A stretch of 64,000 nt of DNA from Aureimonas populi (GCF_017815515.1 NZ_CP072611.1:1488001-1552000), one strand, 5' to 3'; positions 26,465-35,786 are shown, counted from the stretch's first letter. The notes: a model not told the origin generated them from the letters alone. Numbers and translations: made by a program.

Positions 26465-27285
26465 CGGGAAACCTCCCCGCCGGCAGCGGGGGCGATATGG
26501 AAGCCGCGCCGCGCGCGCCTGGGCATCGCGTCCAGCAGCTCGCGCGTATAGGCGGAGGCGGGGTTGCGCAGCACGGCGGCGGTCTCTCCTTCTTCCATGG
26601 TGCGGCCCCGGCGCATCACATGCACGCGGTCGGCCATGCGGGCGATCACGCCGAGATCGTGGCTGATGAGGACGAGCGACAGGCCCATCTCGCGCACCAG
26701 CTCGTCGAGGATGTCCAGCACCTCCTTCTGCACGGTCACGTCGAGCGCGGTGGTGGGCTCGTCGGCGATGATGAGGCGCGGGCGAAGGGCAAGCGCGATG
26801 GCGATGCCCACGCGCTGGCGCTGCCCGCCCGACATTTCGTGCGGATAGGAATCGATGCGCCGCGCCGGATCGGGAATGCGCACGAGCTCCATGAGCGCCA
26901 GCGCCTCGGCGCGCGCTTCGCGGCGGCTCGCCCGGCGATGCAGGCGGATGCCCTCGGCGATCTGCGCGCCCGCCGTCATGGCCGGGTTCAGCGCCGTCAT
27001 CGGCTCCTGGAAGATCATCGAGATCCGTGCGCCCCGGATGCGCTGGAGGTCGCGCTCTGCCAGGCCCAGCAGCTCGCGACCCTCGAAGCGGATGGAGCCG
27101 GAGACGCGGGCGGTGCGCGGCAGGAGGCCGATCGTGGCCAGCGACAGGAGCGACTTGCCCGAGCCGCTTTCCCCCACGATGCCCAGCGTCTCGCCCGGCC
27201 CGAGCGAAAGCGACACGTCGTCCACCACGCGCCGGCGGCCGTCGGGGCCTGGAAAGTCGATGGTCAGCGAGCGGATGTCGAGCAT
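26461..27285 (-). CDS. Peptide ABC transporter ATP-binding protein (DppD/OppD-like)
   Basis: The 274-residue ATPase shows Walker A GESGSGKS at 38-45, Q-loop in F-Q-E-P-M-T-A-L-N-P, signature M-S-G-G-Q-R-Q-R, Walker B L-I-I-A-D-E-P-T-T-A-L-D and switch H in L-I-S-H-D-L-G. Like its partner it lacks a Cys-rich C-terminal extension, so it is shorter than OppD (about 320). The ATG shares one base with the stop of the permease gene (TGATG). It forms the second half of the ATPase heterodimer. Confidence 0.9.
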
Positions 27286-28133
27286 CAGGAGGCCTGCCTG
27301 CGGCGCGGGTCGAGCCGGGCGGCGAGACCGTCGCCCAGAAGGTTGAGGCCCAGCACGGCGAGCGCGATGGCAAGGCCGGGCACGAGGGCGAGATGGGGCG
27401 CCTGCGCCAGATAGGTCTGGGAATCGGCCAGCATCCGCCCCCAGGTGGGCGCCGGCGGGGCGAGGCCGAGGCCGAGGAAGGAGAGGCCGGCCTCCGTGAG
27501 GATCGCCATGGCGAGCTGGATCGTGACCTGCACGATGAGCTGGCCCGAGATGTTGGGCAGCACGTGTTCGAGCGTGATGCGCAGGCCGTTCTTGCCGGCC
27601 ATGCGCGCGGCGAGGATGTAGTCGCGCACCCAGACCTGCAACGCCGCCCCGCGCGAGACGCGCGCGAAGACCGGCACCATGAAGGCGCCGATGGCGATGG
27701 TGGCGGTGAAGGCGCCCGTGCCCAGGATCGCGGCCAGCAGGATGGCCGAGAGGATCGCGGGCAGCGCGAAGAGCGCGTCGCACACGCGCATGAGAAGCGC
27801 GTCCACGAGGCCGCCGCGCCGGGCGGCGGCCGTCACGCCCGCCGCCGTGCCGATAAGCGCGCCGAGGAACACGGCCGAGAGAGCGATGGACAGCGAGTTC
27901 GCCGCCCCCAGCATCACCATGGAGGCGAGGTCGCGGCCCAGATGGTCGGTGCCCAGCAGCCCGTTCTGCAGCGGGAGCTGCATCCGCCGGGCGATGGCGA
28001 GGCGGGCCGGGTCGCCGGGCGTCCAGACCTGCGAGAGGAGCGCGGCGGCGGTGAGGATGGCGGTGATCGCCCCCCCGAGGAGAAGGGGCACGTTTGCGCG
28101 GCCGCGCCGCGCGGGCATCGCAAGCGTGCTCAT
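27285..28133 (-). CDS. Peptide ABC transporter permease (DppC-like)
   Basis: The 282-residue inner-membrane permease has about six helices. Family marks include L-G-T-D-H-L-G-R-D-L near residue 60 and the coupling loop A-A-R-M-A-G-K-N-G-L, followed by H-V-L-P-N, and E-A-G-L-S-F-L-G-L-G near the end. It pairs with the DppB-like permease encoded just upstream, with which it overlaps by four bases. Confidence 0.9.
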   Translation of the reverse strand: MSTLAMPARRGRANVPLLLGGAITAILTAAALLSQVWTPGDPARLAIARRMQLPLQNGLLGTDHLGRDLASMVMLGAANSLSIALSAVFLGALIGTAAGVTAAARRGGLVDALLMRVCDALFALPAILSAILLAAILGTGAFTATIAIGAFMVPVFARVSRGAALQVWVRDYILAARMAGKNGLRITLEHVLPNISGQLIVQVTIQLAMAILTEAGLSFLGLGLAPPAPTWGRMLADSQTYLAQAPHLALVPGLAIALAVLGLNLLGDGLAARLDPRRRQAS

Positions 28134-29077
28134 GCGCGCCTGCGCAGGCGCGGGTCGAGCACCGTGTACAGGAGGTCGACGACGAAATTCACGGCGATCA
28201 CGATGGCGGCGAACAGGAAGACGACGTTCTGGATCACGATGAGGTCGCGTTGCGCCAGCGCTTGCCAGGCGAGCCGGCCCATGCCGGGCAGGGAGAAGAC
28301 GTTCTCCACCAGAACCGCCCCCGCGATCAGGAAGGAGAACTGGAGCCCCAGCATCGTCACCACGGGAACGAGGGCGTTGGGCACGGCGTGCCGCCACAGC
28401 GCGCGGCGCACCGAGGCGCCCTTGGCGCGGGCGGTGCGCACGAAATCCTCGTTCATCGCCTCCACCACCGAGGCGCGGGTGACGCGGGTCAGCACCGCCG
28501 ACTGGGGGATGGCGAGCGCGAGCGCGGGCAGGAGGAGCGCGCGAAGGCCGGGAAGGAGCCCTCCGTCCCAGCCCGGAAAGCCGCTGGCCGGCAGGAGGCC
28601 GAGCCAGAGCGAGACGAAGAGGATCAGGAGAAGGCCGATCCAGAAGTTCGGCACCGCGATGCCGACCTGCGCGTAGAGCGTGGCCAGAACGTCCATCGGG
28701 CCGCCGGGCCGCGCGGCGGCCAGGACGCCGAGCGGCAGGGCGAGCGCGACGGCGAGCGTGGCCGCCATCAGCGTGAGCGGCAGCGTCACCGCCATGCGCT
28801 CGGCGATGAGCCCCGACACGGGCACGCGGTAGGCGAGCGAGGTGCCCAGGTCGCCGGTCAGAAGACCGCCGACCCAGGCGAGGTAGCGCTGGAGCGCGGG
28901 CGCGTCGAGCCCGAGCTCGGCGCGCAGCGCCGCCACCGTTTCCGGCGTGGCGGCGGTGCCCAGCATCGCCGAGGCGATGTCGCCCGGCACGATCTCCATC
29001 AGGGCGAAGATCAGCACCGACAGGACGAGGAAGGTCGTGGCGAAGCCGAGAAGGCTGCGCAGGAAACGCTTCGGCAT
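28130..29077 (-). CDS. Peptide ABC transporter permease (DppB-like)
   Basis: The 315-residue permease begins with the usual charged start and first helix (M-P-K-R-F-L-R-S-L-L), then P-G-D-I-A-S-A-M-L-G, and carries the coupling loop R-T-A-R-A-K-G-A-S followed by H-A-V-P-N. The C-terminal D-L-L-Y-T-V-L-D-P-R-L is a family signature. It follows the binding-protein gene after 38 bases and overlaps the second permease gene by four. Confidence 0.9.
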   Translation of the reverse strand: MPKRFLRSLLGFATTFLVLSVLIFALMEIVPGDIASAMLGTAATPETVAALRAELGLDAPALQRYLAWVGGLLTGDLGTSLAYRVPVSGLIAERMAVTLPLTLMAATLAVALALPLGVLAAARPGGPMDVLATLYAQVGIAVPNFWIGLLLILFVSLWLGLLPASGFPGWDGGLLPGLRALLLPALALAIPQSAVLTRVTRASVVEAMNEDFVRTARAKGASVRRALWRHAVPNALVPVVTMLGLQFSFLIAGAVLVENVFSLPGMGRLAWQALAQRDLIVIQNVVFLFAAIVIAVNFVVDLLYTVLDPRLRRRA

Positions 29078-29115
29078 GGGCGGGTCCGCTGCGAAGGGGC
29101 CGGGCGGGGAAGGGG

Positions 29116-30618
29116 CTACTCGGTCCAGCGGACCTCGGTGAGATCGTTGGAGGGCACCGGCTCGTCGATCCAGTAGCCTTCCAGGCCCGCGCGCCAGACG
29201 GAGAGCTTGGGCTGGAGGTAGAGGAACAGCGCGGGCACGTCCTCGGCGAGGATGGCCTGCGCCTCGCCGTAGAGCCGGGCGCGCTCGCCTTCCTCCACGG
29301 CCTCGCCGGCCGCCGCCACCGTCTCGTCGAAGGCCGGGTTGCGGTAGTTGAAGTAATAGGGATCGCGGGCGTAGATGCCGATGTCGAGCGGCTCGCCATG
29401 GGCGATGATCGTCATCTCGTAGTCGCGCTCGGTCAGCACCTGCTGCACCCAGCTCGCCGGGAACTCGGTCGGCTGGATGGTGATCTGCACGCCCACCTCG
29501 GCCAGGAGCGCCTGGAGGATTTCGGCCGAGCGCGCCGCATAGGGCATCTGCGGGGCCTTGATGGTGAGCGGGAAGCCGTCCGGGTAACCGGCCTCGGCCA
29601 GAAGCGCGCGCGCGGCCTCCGGGTCGTAGGAGTGCACGCCCGTCAGGTCCGCGTAGCCCGGATCGCTCGGCGTGTGGTGGCTGCCGATCGCGAGGCCGAA
29701 GCCGGAGGCCACCGCCTCGATCAGCGTCTGCCGGTCCACCGCCATCATCAGCGCCTGGCGCACGCGCGGATCGTCGAGCGGCGCGCGCTCGCTGTTCAGC
29801 CCGGCCACGACCTTCATCTGCGTCAGCCCCGGCTCGGCCTGGAAACGCTCGTCCGCCTCGAAGGTCGGATAGAGCTCGGGGGCGGGAAAGAGCGGGAAGG
29901 CGTCCACGTCGCCCGCCTGAAGCGCGGCGGCGGCGGCCTGCGGGTCGGGGATGAAGCGGAACGTCGCCTGTTCCAGCCGGGCCGCGCCCGCCTCGTCCCA
30001 ATAGTCGGGGCTTCGCGTGAGCGTCACCTCGTTGCCGCGCCGCCAGTCGGAGAAACGGAAGGGGCCGGTGCCCACCGGCTCGGTGCCGTTGGTGCCGCTC
30101 GACGTCTCCTCCACCATCACCGCCGCGGGCTGGGCGAGGCGGAAGGGCAGGTCGCCCGAGGGGCGCGAGAGGCGCAGGACCAGCGTGCGGTCGTCGGGCG
30201 TCTCCACCGCCTCGATCACCGCATAGGCGGCGCGCTGGGGATTGGTGGAGCCTTCCGCCAGGATGCGCTCTATGGTGTAGCGCGCGCTGCCGGCGTTGAA
30301 AGGCTGGCCATTGTGGAAGGTGACGCCCTCGCGCAGCGTGAAGGTGTAGGCGAGCCCGTCCTGCGACACGCTCCAGCTTTCCGCGAGCTGCGGCACCACC
30401 GCCCCGTCGCGGTCCACCCGCGTCAGCCCCTCGAAGAGGTTCTGCCAGACCACCTGGCCGATGGTGATGGGAGCGGCGGCGGACGGGTCGAGCGTCGGGG
30501 GCTCGCTGATCATGCCGAGAACGAGGTCCGTTCGCGGCTGGGCCGAGGCGGGAAGCGCCAGGGCCGGAAGGCCGAGAACGAGACAGGCGAGAAGCGCGGA
30601 CGCGGTGCGGGCAGCCAT
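29116..30618 (-). CDS. Peptide-type ABC transporter solute-binding protein (SBP_bac_5), first transporter gene
   Basis: The 500-residue periplasmic binding protein has a signal peptide (about 1-26, ending A-S-A). Family 5 blocks include L-D-P-S-A-A-A near the mature N-terminus, T-F-H-N-G-Q-P-F-N-A, P-V-G-T-G-P-F-R-F, L-D-D-P-R-V-R-Q-A-L-M-M-A-V-D-R and Y-D-P-E-A-A-R-A-L-L-A-E-A-G-Y. It is the first gene after the LysR regulator, and two palindromes lie just before it. It defines the specificity of the operon that ends in the amidase. Confidence 0.9.
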   Translation of the reverse strand: MAARTASALLACLVLGLPALALPASAQPRTDLVLGMISEPPTLDPSAAAPITIGQVVWQNLFEGLTRVDRDGAVVPQLAESWSVSQDGLAYTFTLREGVTFHNGQPFNAGSARYTIERILAEGSTNPQRAAYAVIEAVETPDDRTLVLRLSRPSGDLPFRLAQPAAVMVEETSSGTNGTEPVGTGPFRFSDWRRGNEVTLTRSPDYWDEAGAARLEQATFRFIPDPQAAAAALQAGDVDAFPLFPAPELYPTFEADERFQAEPGLTQMKVVAGLNSERAPLDDPRVRQALMMAVDRQTLIEAVASGFGLAIGSHHTPSDPGYADLTGVHSYDPEAARALLAEAGYPDGFPLTIKAPQMPYAARSAEILQALLAEVGVQITIQPTEFPASWVQQVLTERDYEMTIIAHGEPLDIGIYARDPYYFNYRNPAFDETVAAAGEAVEEGERARLYGEAQAILAEDVPALFLYLQPKLSVWRAGLEGYWIDEPVPSNDLTEVRWTE

Positions 30619-30677
30619 GGAAACTCCAGCGGAACGTGGACGGAGACGAGAAGCCGGAACAGGTCTGGGCCGGAGAG

Positions 30678-30720
30678 TGACGGCCCGTCAGTGTCCCGTC
30701 TACGACGTTATGCGGGACAC
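30678..30720. promoter_or_regulatory. Two adjacent perfect palindromes between the LysR gene and its likely target operon
   Basis: TGACGG-C-CCGTCA (30678-30690) directly abuts GTGTCCCG-N14-CGGGACAC (30691-30720). The second starts 60 bp, and the pair 102 bp, upstream of the binding-protein start codon. Position and symmetry suggest operator sites for the LysR protein encoded just upstream; an alternative is a long-loop terminator after that gene. Confidence 0.5.
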
Positions 30721-30736
30721 CGTGTATCACAAAACG

Positions 30737-31645
30737 CTACACCCTCGCACTGCCGCTGGTGCGCATGTCCCTTTCGATGGCCGCCAGCAGCTTGGCGGCG
30801 GCAAAGGAGAGGGGCCGTTCGGGGGCGTGGGAGAGGTCGAGCGTCGTCGTCACCGTGGCGTCCACCAGGGGGACGGCCACGAGTTCGCCGGCCTCGCATT
30901 CGCGCCGCACGGCCATCGGCGGCAGGAACAGGACGGCCGAGGCCTCGCGCGCCAGGTCCTTCTGCGTTTCCATCGAACTCGTGGTGTAGACCGGATCGAG
31001 GGGCGGCAGGCCGGCCTCGGCCATCTGCCGGTCGAGGCTCTGGCGCGCGCCGAAGCTGGAATCGGGCAGGGCGAGCGCGCAGTCGGCCAGATCGGCCAGC
31101 CGCGCCTCGCCCCTCTCCGCCAGCCTGTGGCGCGGGTTCACCACGATGGCGTGCGGGACGGGGAAGCGGTAGTGCACCGCGTGCTGGAAGGCGGCGGGGG
31201 TGAAGAGGGTGAGGGCGATGTCGGCACTGCCGTTGCGCACCGCCTCCAGGGCGAGACCGACGCTCGTCACCACGATCTCGAAGCGGATCTTCGGGTAGAG
31301 CCGTGCGAAGCCGACCAGCGCCTTCGTCAGGATCGCCGGCACGGCCGCGCCGTTGGTATAGATCGAGACGTTGCCGGAGCGCAGGCCCTTCAGGTCCGCG
31401 ATCAGCGTCTCGGCGTGCTGGAGGTCGGCGAGGGCGCGGGTGAGGCGCACGGCCAGAAGCTCGCCCGCCGCCGTCAGGCGCACGCCGCGCGGATCGCGCT
31501 CCACCAGGGGCGCATCGAAATGATACTCGAGCTGGTCGATCTGCCGGCTGACGGCGGTGGGCGCCACGCCGAATTTCTCGGCCACGCGCCGCATCGAGCC
31601 GAGCCGCACCAGTTCCTGGAAATAGAGAAGGGCGCGAAGCTGCAT
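30737..31645 (-). CDS. LysR-family transcriptional regulator
   Basis: The 302-residue protein has an N-terminal LysR helix-turn-helix (L-R-A-L-L-Y-F-Q-E-L-V-R-L-G-S-M-R-R-V-A and V-S-R-Q-I-D-Q-L-E) and a type 2 periplasmic-binding effector domain. The start ATG is the only sensible one. It lies upstream of, and on the same strand as, the peptide transporter and amidase operon, which it probably controls. The palindromes at 30678-30720 are candidate binding sites. Confidence 0.9.
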   Translation of the reverse strand: MQLRALLYFQELVRLGSMRRVAEKFGVAPTAVSRQIDQLEYHFDAPLVERDPRGVRLTAAGELLAVRLTRALADLQHAETLIADLKGLRSGNVSIYTNGAAVPAILTKALVGFARLYPKIRFEIVVTSVGLALEAVRNGSADIALTLFTPAAFQHAVHYRFPVPHAIVVNPRHRLAERGEARLADLADCALALPDSSFGARQSLDRQMAEAGLPPLDPVYTTSSMETQKDLAREASAVLFLPPMAVRRECEAGELVAVPLVDATVTTTLDLSHAPERPLSFAAAKLLAAIERDMRTSGSARV

Positions 31646-31879
31646 GGCGCCTCAACCCCTCGCCAGATCGGACATGTCGAACTCCTGACTCGCGGAAAAT
31701 GACCGACGATCCTGCCGGCACGGCCGGCGCCGGCGAGTTTCAGCATCGGTCGGCCGGCGAGGCAAGGCCAGCGCCGTCCACGCCCCTGCTTTCCCGCCGT
31801 ACGCTCCCCGCTTGCGCAGGGCGCGGCATGAGCCGGTTTTCCTCGACACTTCGGCGCCCCTGGCCTTCGGACGAAACCG

Positions 31880-32272
31880 TCACCCGACGGCGACGGCCTC
31901 GATCTCGATCAGCCAGCTCGGATCGTAGGGTCCGGCGATCACCGTGGAGAGGGCGATCAGGCGATCGCCCATCACCTCCCAACGCACCTTGGCGTTGATC
32001 TCGCGATGCTCATGGCCGGCGAGGAAGACCGTCGCTTTCACGAGGTTGTCGAGCGTCATGCCGGCGGCCGCGAGCTGCCGCCCCACATTCGCCCAGGCCA
32101 GTCGGGCCTGGGCCTCGAAATCCGGTGGCGCGACGCCATCGGCATCCGTCGGTATCTGGCCGCTGATATAGAGCGTGCGCGTCTGGCCGCTCACCTCCAT
32201 GGCCTGAGCATAGCGGCGGTGGAGGGTCGGCGGCGCGTCGGGCGCGTTGATGGGACGGCGGACGGCGGTCAT
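31880..32272 (-). CDS. Rid-family (YjgF/YER057c/UK114) protein lacking the canonical RidA arginine
   Basis: The 130-residue protein has the family fold: Y-I-S-G-Q-I-P-T-D near the N-terminus, N-V-G-R-Q-L-A-A-A-G-M-T-L-D-N-L-V-K-A-T-V-F-L and I-E-I-E-A-V-A-V at the end. In archetypal RidA the imine-hydrolysing Arg sits just before I-E-I-E; here that place reads Y-D-P-S-W, so it is probably a different Rid subgroup. Such subgroups often sit in operons for amine or amino-acid breakdown. It is the last gene of the ten-gene operon, starting 21 bases after the ATPase stop. Deamination of an unstable imine intermediate is inference. Confidence 0.85.
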   Translation of the reverse strand: MTAVRRPINAPDAPPTLHRRYAQAMEVSGQTRTLYISGQIPTDADGVAPPDFEAQARLAWANVGRQLAAAGMTLDNLVKATVFLAGHEHREINAKVRWEVMGDRLIALSTVIAGPYDPSWLIEIEAVAVG

Positions 32273-32293
32273 TGGCTCTCTCCAGTGGCGTCT

Positions 32294-33277
32294 TCACGCA
32301 GCGGGGGCGCGGATATGGCAGGCCGCCCTGCGGCCGCCCGCCAGCGCGACGAGCGGCGGCGGCACGTCCCGGCAGACCTGTTCGGCCAGCGGGCAGCGCG
32401 TGACGAACGTGCAGCCCTTGGGCGGATTGGCGGGGCTTGGCAGGTCGCCTTTCAGGACGATGCGCCGGCGCGCGCGCTGCGCCACGGGGTCGGGCAACGG
32501 CACGGCCGACAGGAGCGCTTCGGTATAGGGATGAACGGGATCGGCAAAGACCGCCCCGGTGAGGCCCGTCTCCACCAGATGGCCGAGATACATCACCGCC
32601 ACGCGATCGGCGAAATGGCGCACGACGGACAAATCGTGGCTGATGAAGAGGTAGGACAGGCCGAACCTTCTCTGAAGGTCCAGAAGCAGGTTCAGGATCT
32701 GCGAGCGGATCGAGACATCGAGCGCCGAGACCGGCTCGTCGAGGATCAGGAGCTTGGGATTGAGGCCGAGCGCGCGCGCGATCACGATGCGCTGGCGCTG
32801 GCCGCCGGAAAAGGCGTTCGGCCGCCGCTCTGCGTGCTGGGGGTGGAGCCCGACGAGGCCGAGCAGCTCGGCCACCCGCGCGCGCCGCTCCTTCGCGCTG
32901 CCGAGCCCATGGATCGCCAGGGGCTCGGCGATGCTCTCGCCGATGGTGAGCTTGGGATTGAGCGCCGAGACCGGGTCCTGGAACACGATCTGCACGTCGC
33001 GCGAGAAGGCGCGGCGCGCGGCGGCCTCTCCATGCACGATGGGCTTGCCCTCGAAGCGGATCGTGCCGCTCGTGGGGCGCTGCATGCCCAGGATCGCCGC
33101 GCCCAGCGTGGACTTGCCGCAACCCGATTCCCCGACCAGCGCCACGCTTTCCCCGCGCCCGATGTCGAGATCGATGCCGTCCACCGCCTTCACCCAGCCC
33201 ACGGGCCGCCCGAGAAGCCCGCCGCGAATGGGGAAATGCACCTTCAGGCCGCGAAGCGAAAGAAGCGTGTCGCTCAA
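32294..33277 (-). CDS. Oligopeptide ABC transporter ATP-binding protein (OppF-like), TTG start
   Basis: The 327-residue ATPase carries Walker A GESGCGKST, Q-loop F-Q-D-P-V-S-A-L-N-P, signature F-S-G-G-Q-R-Q-R, Walker B L-L-I-L-D-E-P-V-S-A-L-D, switch H in F-I-S-H-D-L and the OppF-type Cys-rich tail P-K-G-C-T-F-V-T-R-C-P-L-A. No ATG or GTG lies at the right place: the only suitable start is TTG at 33277, inside a four-base TTGA overlap with the stop codon of the previous gene. This gives the usual family length. Confidence 0.88.
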   Translation of the reverse strand: MSDTLLSLRGLKVHFPIRGGLLGRPVGWVKAVDGIDLDIGRGESVALVGESGCGKSTLGAAILGMQRPTSGTIRFEGKPIVHGEAAARRAFSRDVQIVFQDPVSALNPKLTIGESIAEPLAIHGLGSAKERRARVAELLGLVGLHPQHAERRPNAFSGGQRQRIVIARALGLNPKLLILDEPVSALDVSIRSQILNLLLDLQRRFGLSYLFISHDLSVVRHFADRVAVMYLGHLVETGLTGAVFADPVHPYTEALLSAVPLPDPVAQRARRRIVLKGDLPSPANPPKGCTFVTRCPLAEQVCRDVPPPLVALAGGRRAACHIRAPAA

Positions 33278-34248
33278 AGCATCGCCCCCACCTTGTCGGA
33301 GTGCCAGCAGGCCGCATGGCCCCAGTCGCGCCGGGCCAGAAGCGGCGGCTGGCTCTCGAGACAGGGCATGTCCGCCAGCGGGCAGCGGGGGTTGAACCGG
33401 CAGCCCGCCGGCCATTGCCCGATATCGGGCACGAGGCCCTCGATGGTGGGCAGCAGCGCCTTGGGCTCGCCGTCGAGCCGGGGAATGGTGGAGAGGAGGA
33501 GCCGTGTATAGGGATGTTCCTGGCGCGCGAAGATCGCCTCCACCGGCGCTTCCTCGATCACCCGCCCCGCATACATCACCGCCACCCGGTCCGCCATGTC
33601 CGCGACGACCCCCATATCGTGGGTGATGAGGAGGATGGCGGTCCCGGTCTCCTCGCGCAGGCGCTTCATCAGCTCCAGGATCTGCGCCTGGATGGTCACG
33701 TCCAGCGCGGTGGTCGGCTCGTCGGCGATGAGGAGCTTCGGGCGGCAGATCAGCGCCATGGCGATCATGGCGCGCTGGCACATGCCGCCCGACAGCTCGA
33801 ACGGATACTGCTCGAAGCGGATCTGAGGCTCGGGGATGCCGACCTCCTCCAGCATGGCCACCGCGGCGTGCCGGGCCGCCTTGCCCCTCGTGCCCCGATG
33901 GACGATGAGCCCTTCCTCGATCTGCCGTCCGATCTTCATCAGGGGGTTCAGCGAGGCGACCGGCTCCTGGAAGATCATGGCGAGGTCGTTGCCGCGCAGC
34001 TTGCGCCGCTCGGCTTCGGCGAGCCTGCGAAGGTCGGTGTCGCCGAGGCGGATCGTGCCGGACTCGATCCGCGCCACCCTGGGCAGGAGCCCCATCACGG
34101 AAAATGCGGTCATGGATTTGCCGCAGCCCGATTCTCCCACCACCGACAGGATCTCGCCCGCATGGACATCGAAGCTGACGCCGTCGACGACGGGCTGCCC
34201 GGCGATGGAGACCTTGAGATTCTCGACCTTGAGCACGGGAGCGGTCAT
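33274..34248 (-). CDS. Oligopeptide ABC transporter ATP-binding protein (OppD-like)
   Basis: The 324-residue ATPase has Walker A GESGCGKS near residue 40, Q-loop F-Q-E-P-V-A-S-L-N-P, signature L-S-G-G-M-C-Q-R (Met-Cys replacing the commoner Gln-Arg), Walker B L-L-I-A-D-E-P-T-T-A-L-D, switch H in L-I-T-H-D-M and the Cys-rich tail C-R-F-N-P-R-C-P-L-A-D. It overlaps the gamma-glutamyltransferase gene and the OppF-like gene by four bases each. Confidence 0.9.
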   Translation of the reverse strand: MTAPVLKVENLKVSIAGQPVVDGVSFDVHAGEILSVVGESGCGKSMTAFSVMGLLPRVARIESGTIRLGDTDLRRLAEAERRKLRGNDLAMIFQEPVASLNPLMKIGRQIEEGLIVHRGTRGKAARHAAVAMLEEVGIPEPQIRFEQYPFELSGGMCQRAMIAMALICRPKLLIADEPTTALDVTIQAQILELMKRLREETGTAILLITHDMGVVADMADRVAVMYAGRVIEEAPVEAIFARQEHPYTRLLLSTIPRLDGEPKALLPTIEGLVPDIGQWPAGCRFNPRCPLADMPCLESQPPLLARRDWGHAACWHSDKVGAML

Positions 34249-35786
34249 GCGCCCTCCCGGCAGACCGCCGCGTGGGGGTGGTTCGGATGGGCCATGCCGA
34301 TATTCTCCGCGCCGTCGCGCGCGACGGCGGAGGGAATGGAGAAGTTCACCGGATAGAGCGTGTCGTCCACGATCTCGACGGGAAATTCCTCGGCAAGGCG
34401 CGTCGCGACATCGGGCCGCGCCTTTCGGTTGACGCGCAGCGTCACGCCGCTCGCGTCGATCCGGGGGGCGTTCATCGCTTCCTCCAGCGACAGGCCGAAG
34501 CCCGCCGCATAGCTCAGGATCTGCGCCACCGCCGGCATGATCTGCCGCCCGCCCGCCGCGCCGAGCGCCAGCCTCGGCAGGCCGGCCTCGGTGGCGATGA
34601 CCGGGCACATGTTGGCAAGCGGCCTGACCCCCGGCGCGATCGAGTTCGGCTGGCCCGGACGCGGGTCGAACCACATCATGCCGTTGTTCATCAGCAGGTC
34701 CGTTCCCGGCAGCACGACCTTGGAACCGAAGCGCGACAGCAGCGTGTTGGTGAGCGACACCATCGTGCCGTCGCGGTCCACGACGCTCAAATGGGTGGTG
34801 CAGCTTCCCCCGCCCGCATGGCCGAGCGTGCGCAGCCGGTGCTCCGTGGCGCGGCGGATGGCGCGCGCGAAGGCAAGCGCCGTGTGGCCGCCGAGCGGGT
34901 CCCCGTCGCTCAGCGTGCGGTCGAGTTCGCCGAGCGCCGCGACCAGCGTCGGCCCGCCCGACAATCCCGGTATGGCATGGACGCTCCAGCCCCGGTAGCA
35001 GGCCCGTAGCGGCTCGCGCCATCGCGGCGCGTAGTCGCGCAGTTCGGCCGCATCGATCGGGGAGCCCCCTGCGTTCAAGTCGGCGATCAGCGAGGCGGCG
35101 ACCTCGCCCTCGTAGAAGTCGCGCGCGCCGGCGCTCGCCAGCCGCTCCAGCATGGCCGCCTTGCGCGGCATCGGCAGGGTGCGCACGATACCGGGTTCGC
35201 TGCCTCGCGGCGCGCGGCCCTCCTTCAGGAACAACGCGGCGGAGGCCGGAAAGCGGGAGAGCCCGTTGGCGTCGATCGCGAGCGCCAGCAGGGCGAACCA
35301 GTCGAGCACGAGGCCGCGCCTTGCGTGCTCGATGGCCGGTTGCAGGGCTTCGGCGAAGGAGATCGTGCCGAACCGCTCCAGCGCCTGCGACAGGCCCGCC
35401 ACAGCGCCGGGCACGCAGATCGAGCCGTAGCCGATGAGGTTGCGGTCGTCCTTCACCGGTGGCCAGTTGAACCAGTTGCCCTCGCCGCCTTCCGCCAGCG
35501 GGTAATGCGCCGGGTCGAGGTTGCGGGAGGAATGGACGTTGAAGTCGAGCGCGTCGACCGCCCCGGTCCTGCCATCGGCATGGAGCAGGAAGCCGCCCCC
35601 GCCCACCCCCGATAGCCAGGGCTCCACGACGCTCAGCGCCAGCGCGGCGGTGACGGCCGCATCCATCGCATTGCCGCCGCGCGAGAGCGCCGCCGCCCCG
35701 GCCTCTGCGGCCAGCACGTTCTGGCAGGCGACGAGGCCCTTTTCGCTGCGCACCTCGCGCTTGCGCACCGTCCACTGGTCAGCCAT
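34245..35786 (-). CDS. Gamma-glutamyltransferase family protein, apparently cytoplasmic
   Basis: The 513-residue protein belongs to the self-processing N-terminal nucleophile family that cleaves gamma-glutamyl bonds or related substrates (some members are cephalosporin acylases). Seen: the N-terminal large-subunit block A-A-L-S-R-G-G-N-A-M-D-A-A-V, the processing site with nucleophile Thr330 in S-C-T-T-H-L-S-V-V-D-R-D-G, and downstream L-M-N-N-G-M-M-W-F-D-P. There is no signal peptide, unlike E. coli GGT, so it works inside the cell on imported compounds. It lies between hydrolase genes and the ATPases of a peptide importer. Its substrate is probably a gamma-glutamyl or N-acyl compound. Confidence 0.88.
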   Translation of the reverse strand: MADQWTVRKREVRSEKGLVACQNVLAAEAGAAALSRGGNAMDAAVTAALALSVVEPWLSGVGGGGFLLHADGRTGAVDALDFNVHSSRNLDPAHYPLAEGGEGNWFNWPPVKDDRNLIGYGSICVPGAVAGLSQALERFGTISFAEALQPAIEHARRGLVLDWFALLALAIDANGLSRFPASAALFLKEGRAPRGSEPGIVRTLPMPRKAAMLERLASAGARDFYEGEVAASLIADLNAGGSPIDAAELRDYAPRWREPLRACYRGWSVHAIPGLSGGPTLVAALGELDRTLSDGDPLGGHTALAFARAIRRATEHRLRTLGHAGGGSCTTHLSVVDRDGTMVSLTNTLLSRFGSKVVLPGTDLLMNNGMMWFDPRPGQPNSIAPGVRPLANMCPVIATEAGLPRLALGAAGGRQIMPAVAQILSYAAGFGLSLEEAMNAPRIDASGVTLRVNRKARPDVATRLAEEFPVEIVDDTLYPVNFSIPSAVARDGAENIGMAHPNHPHAAVCREGA

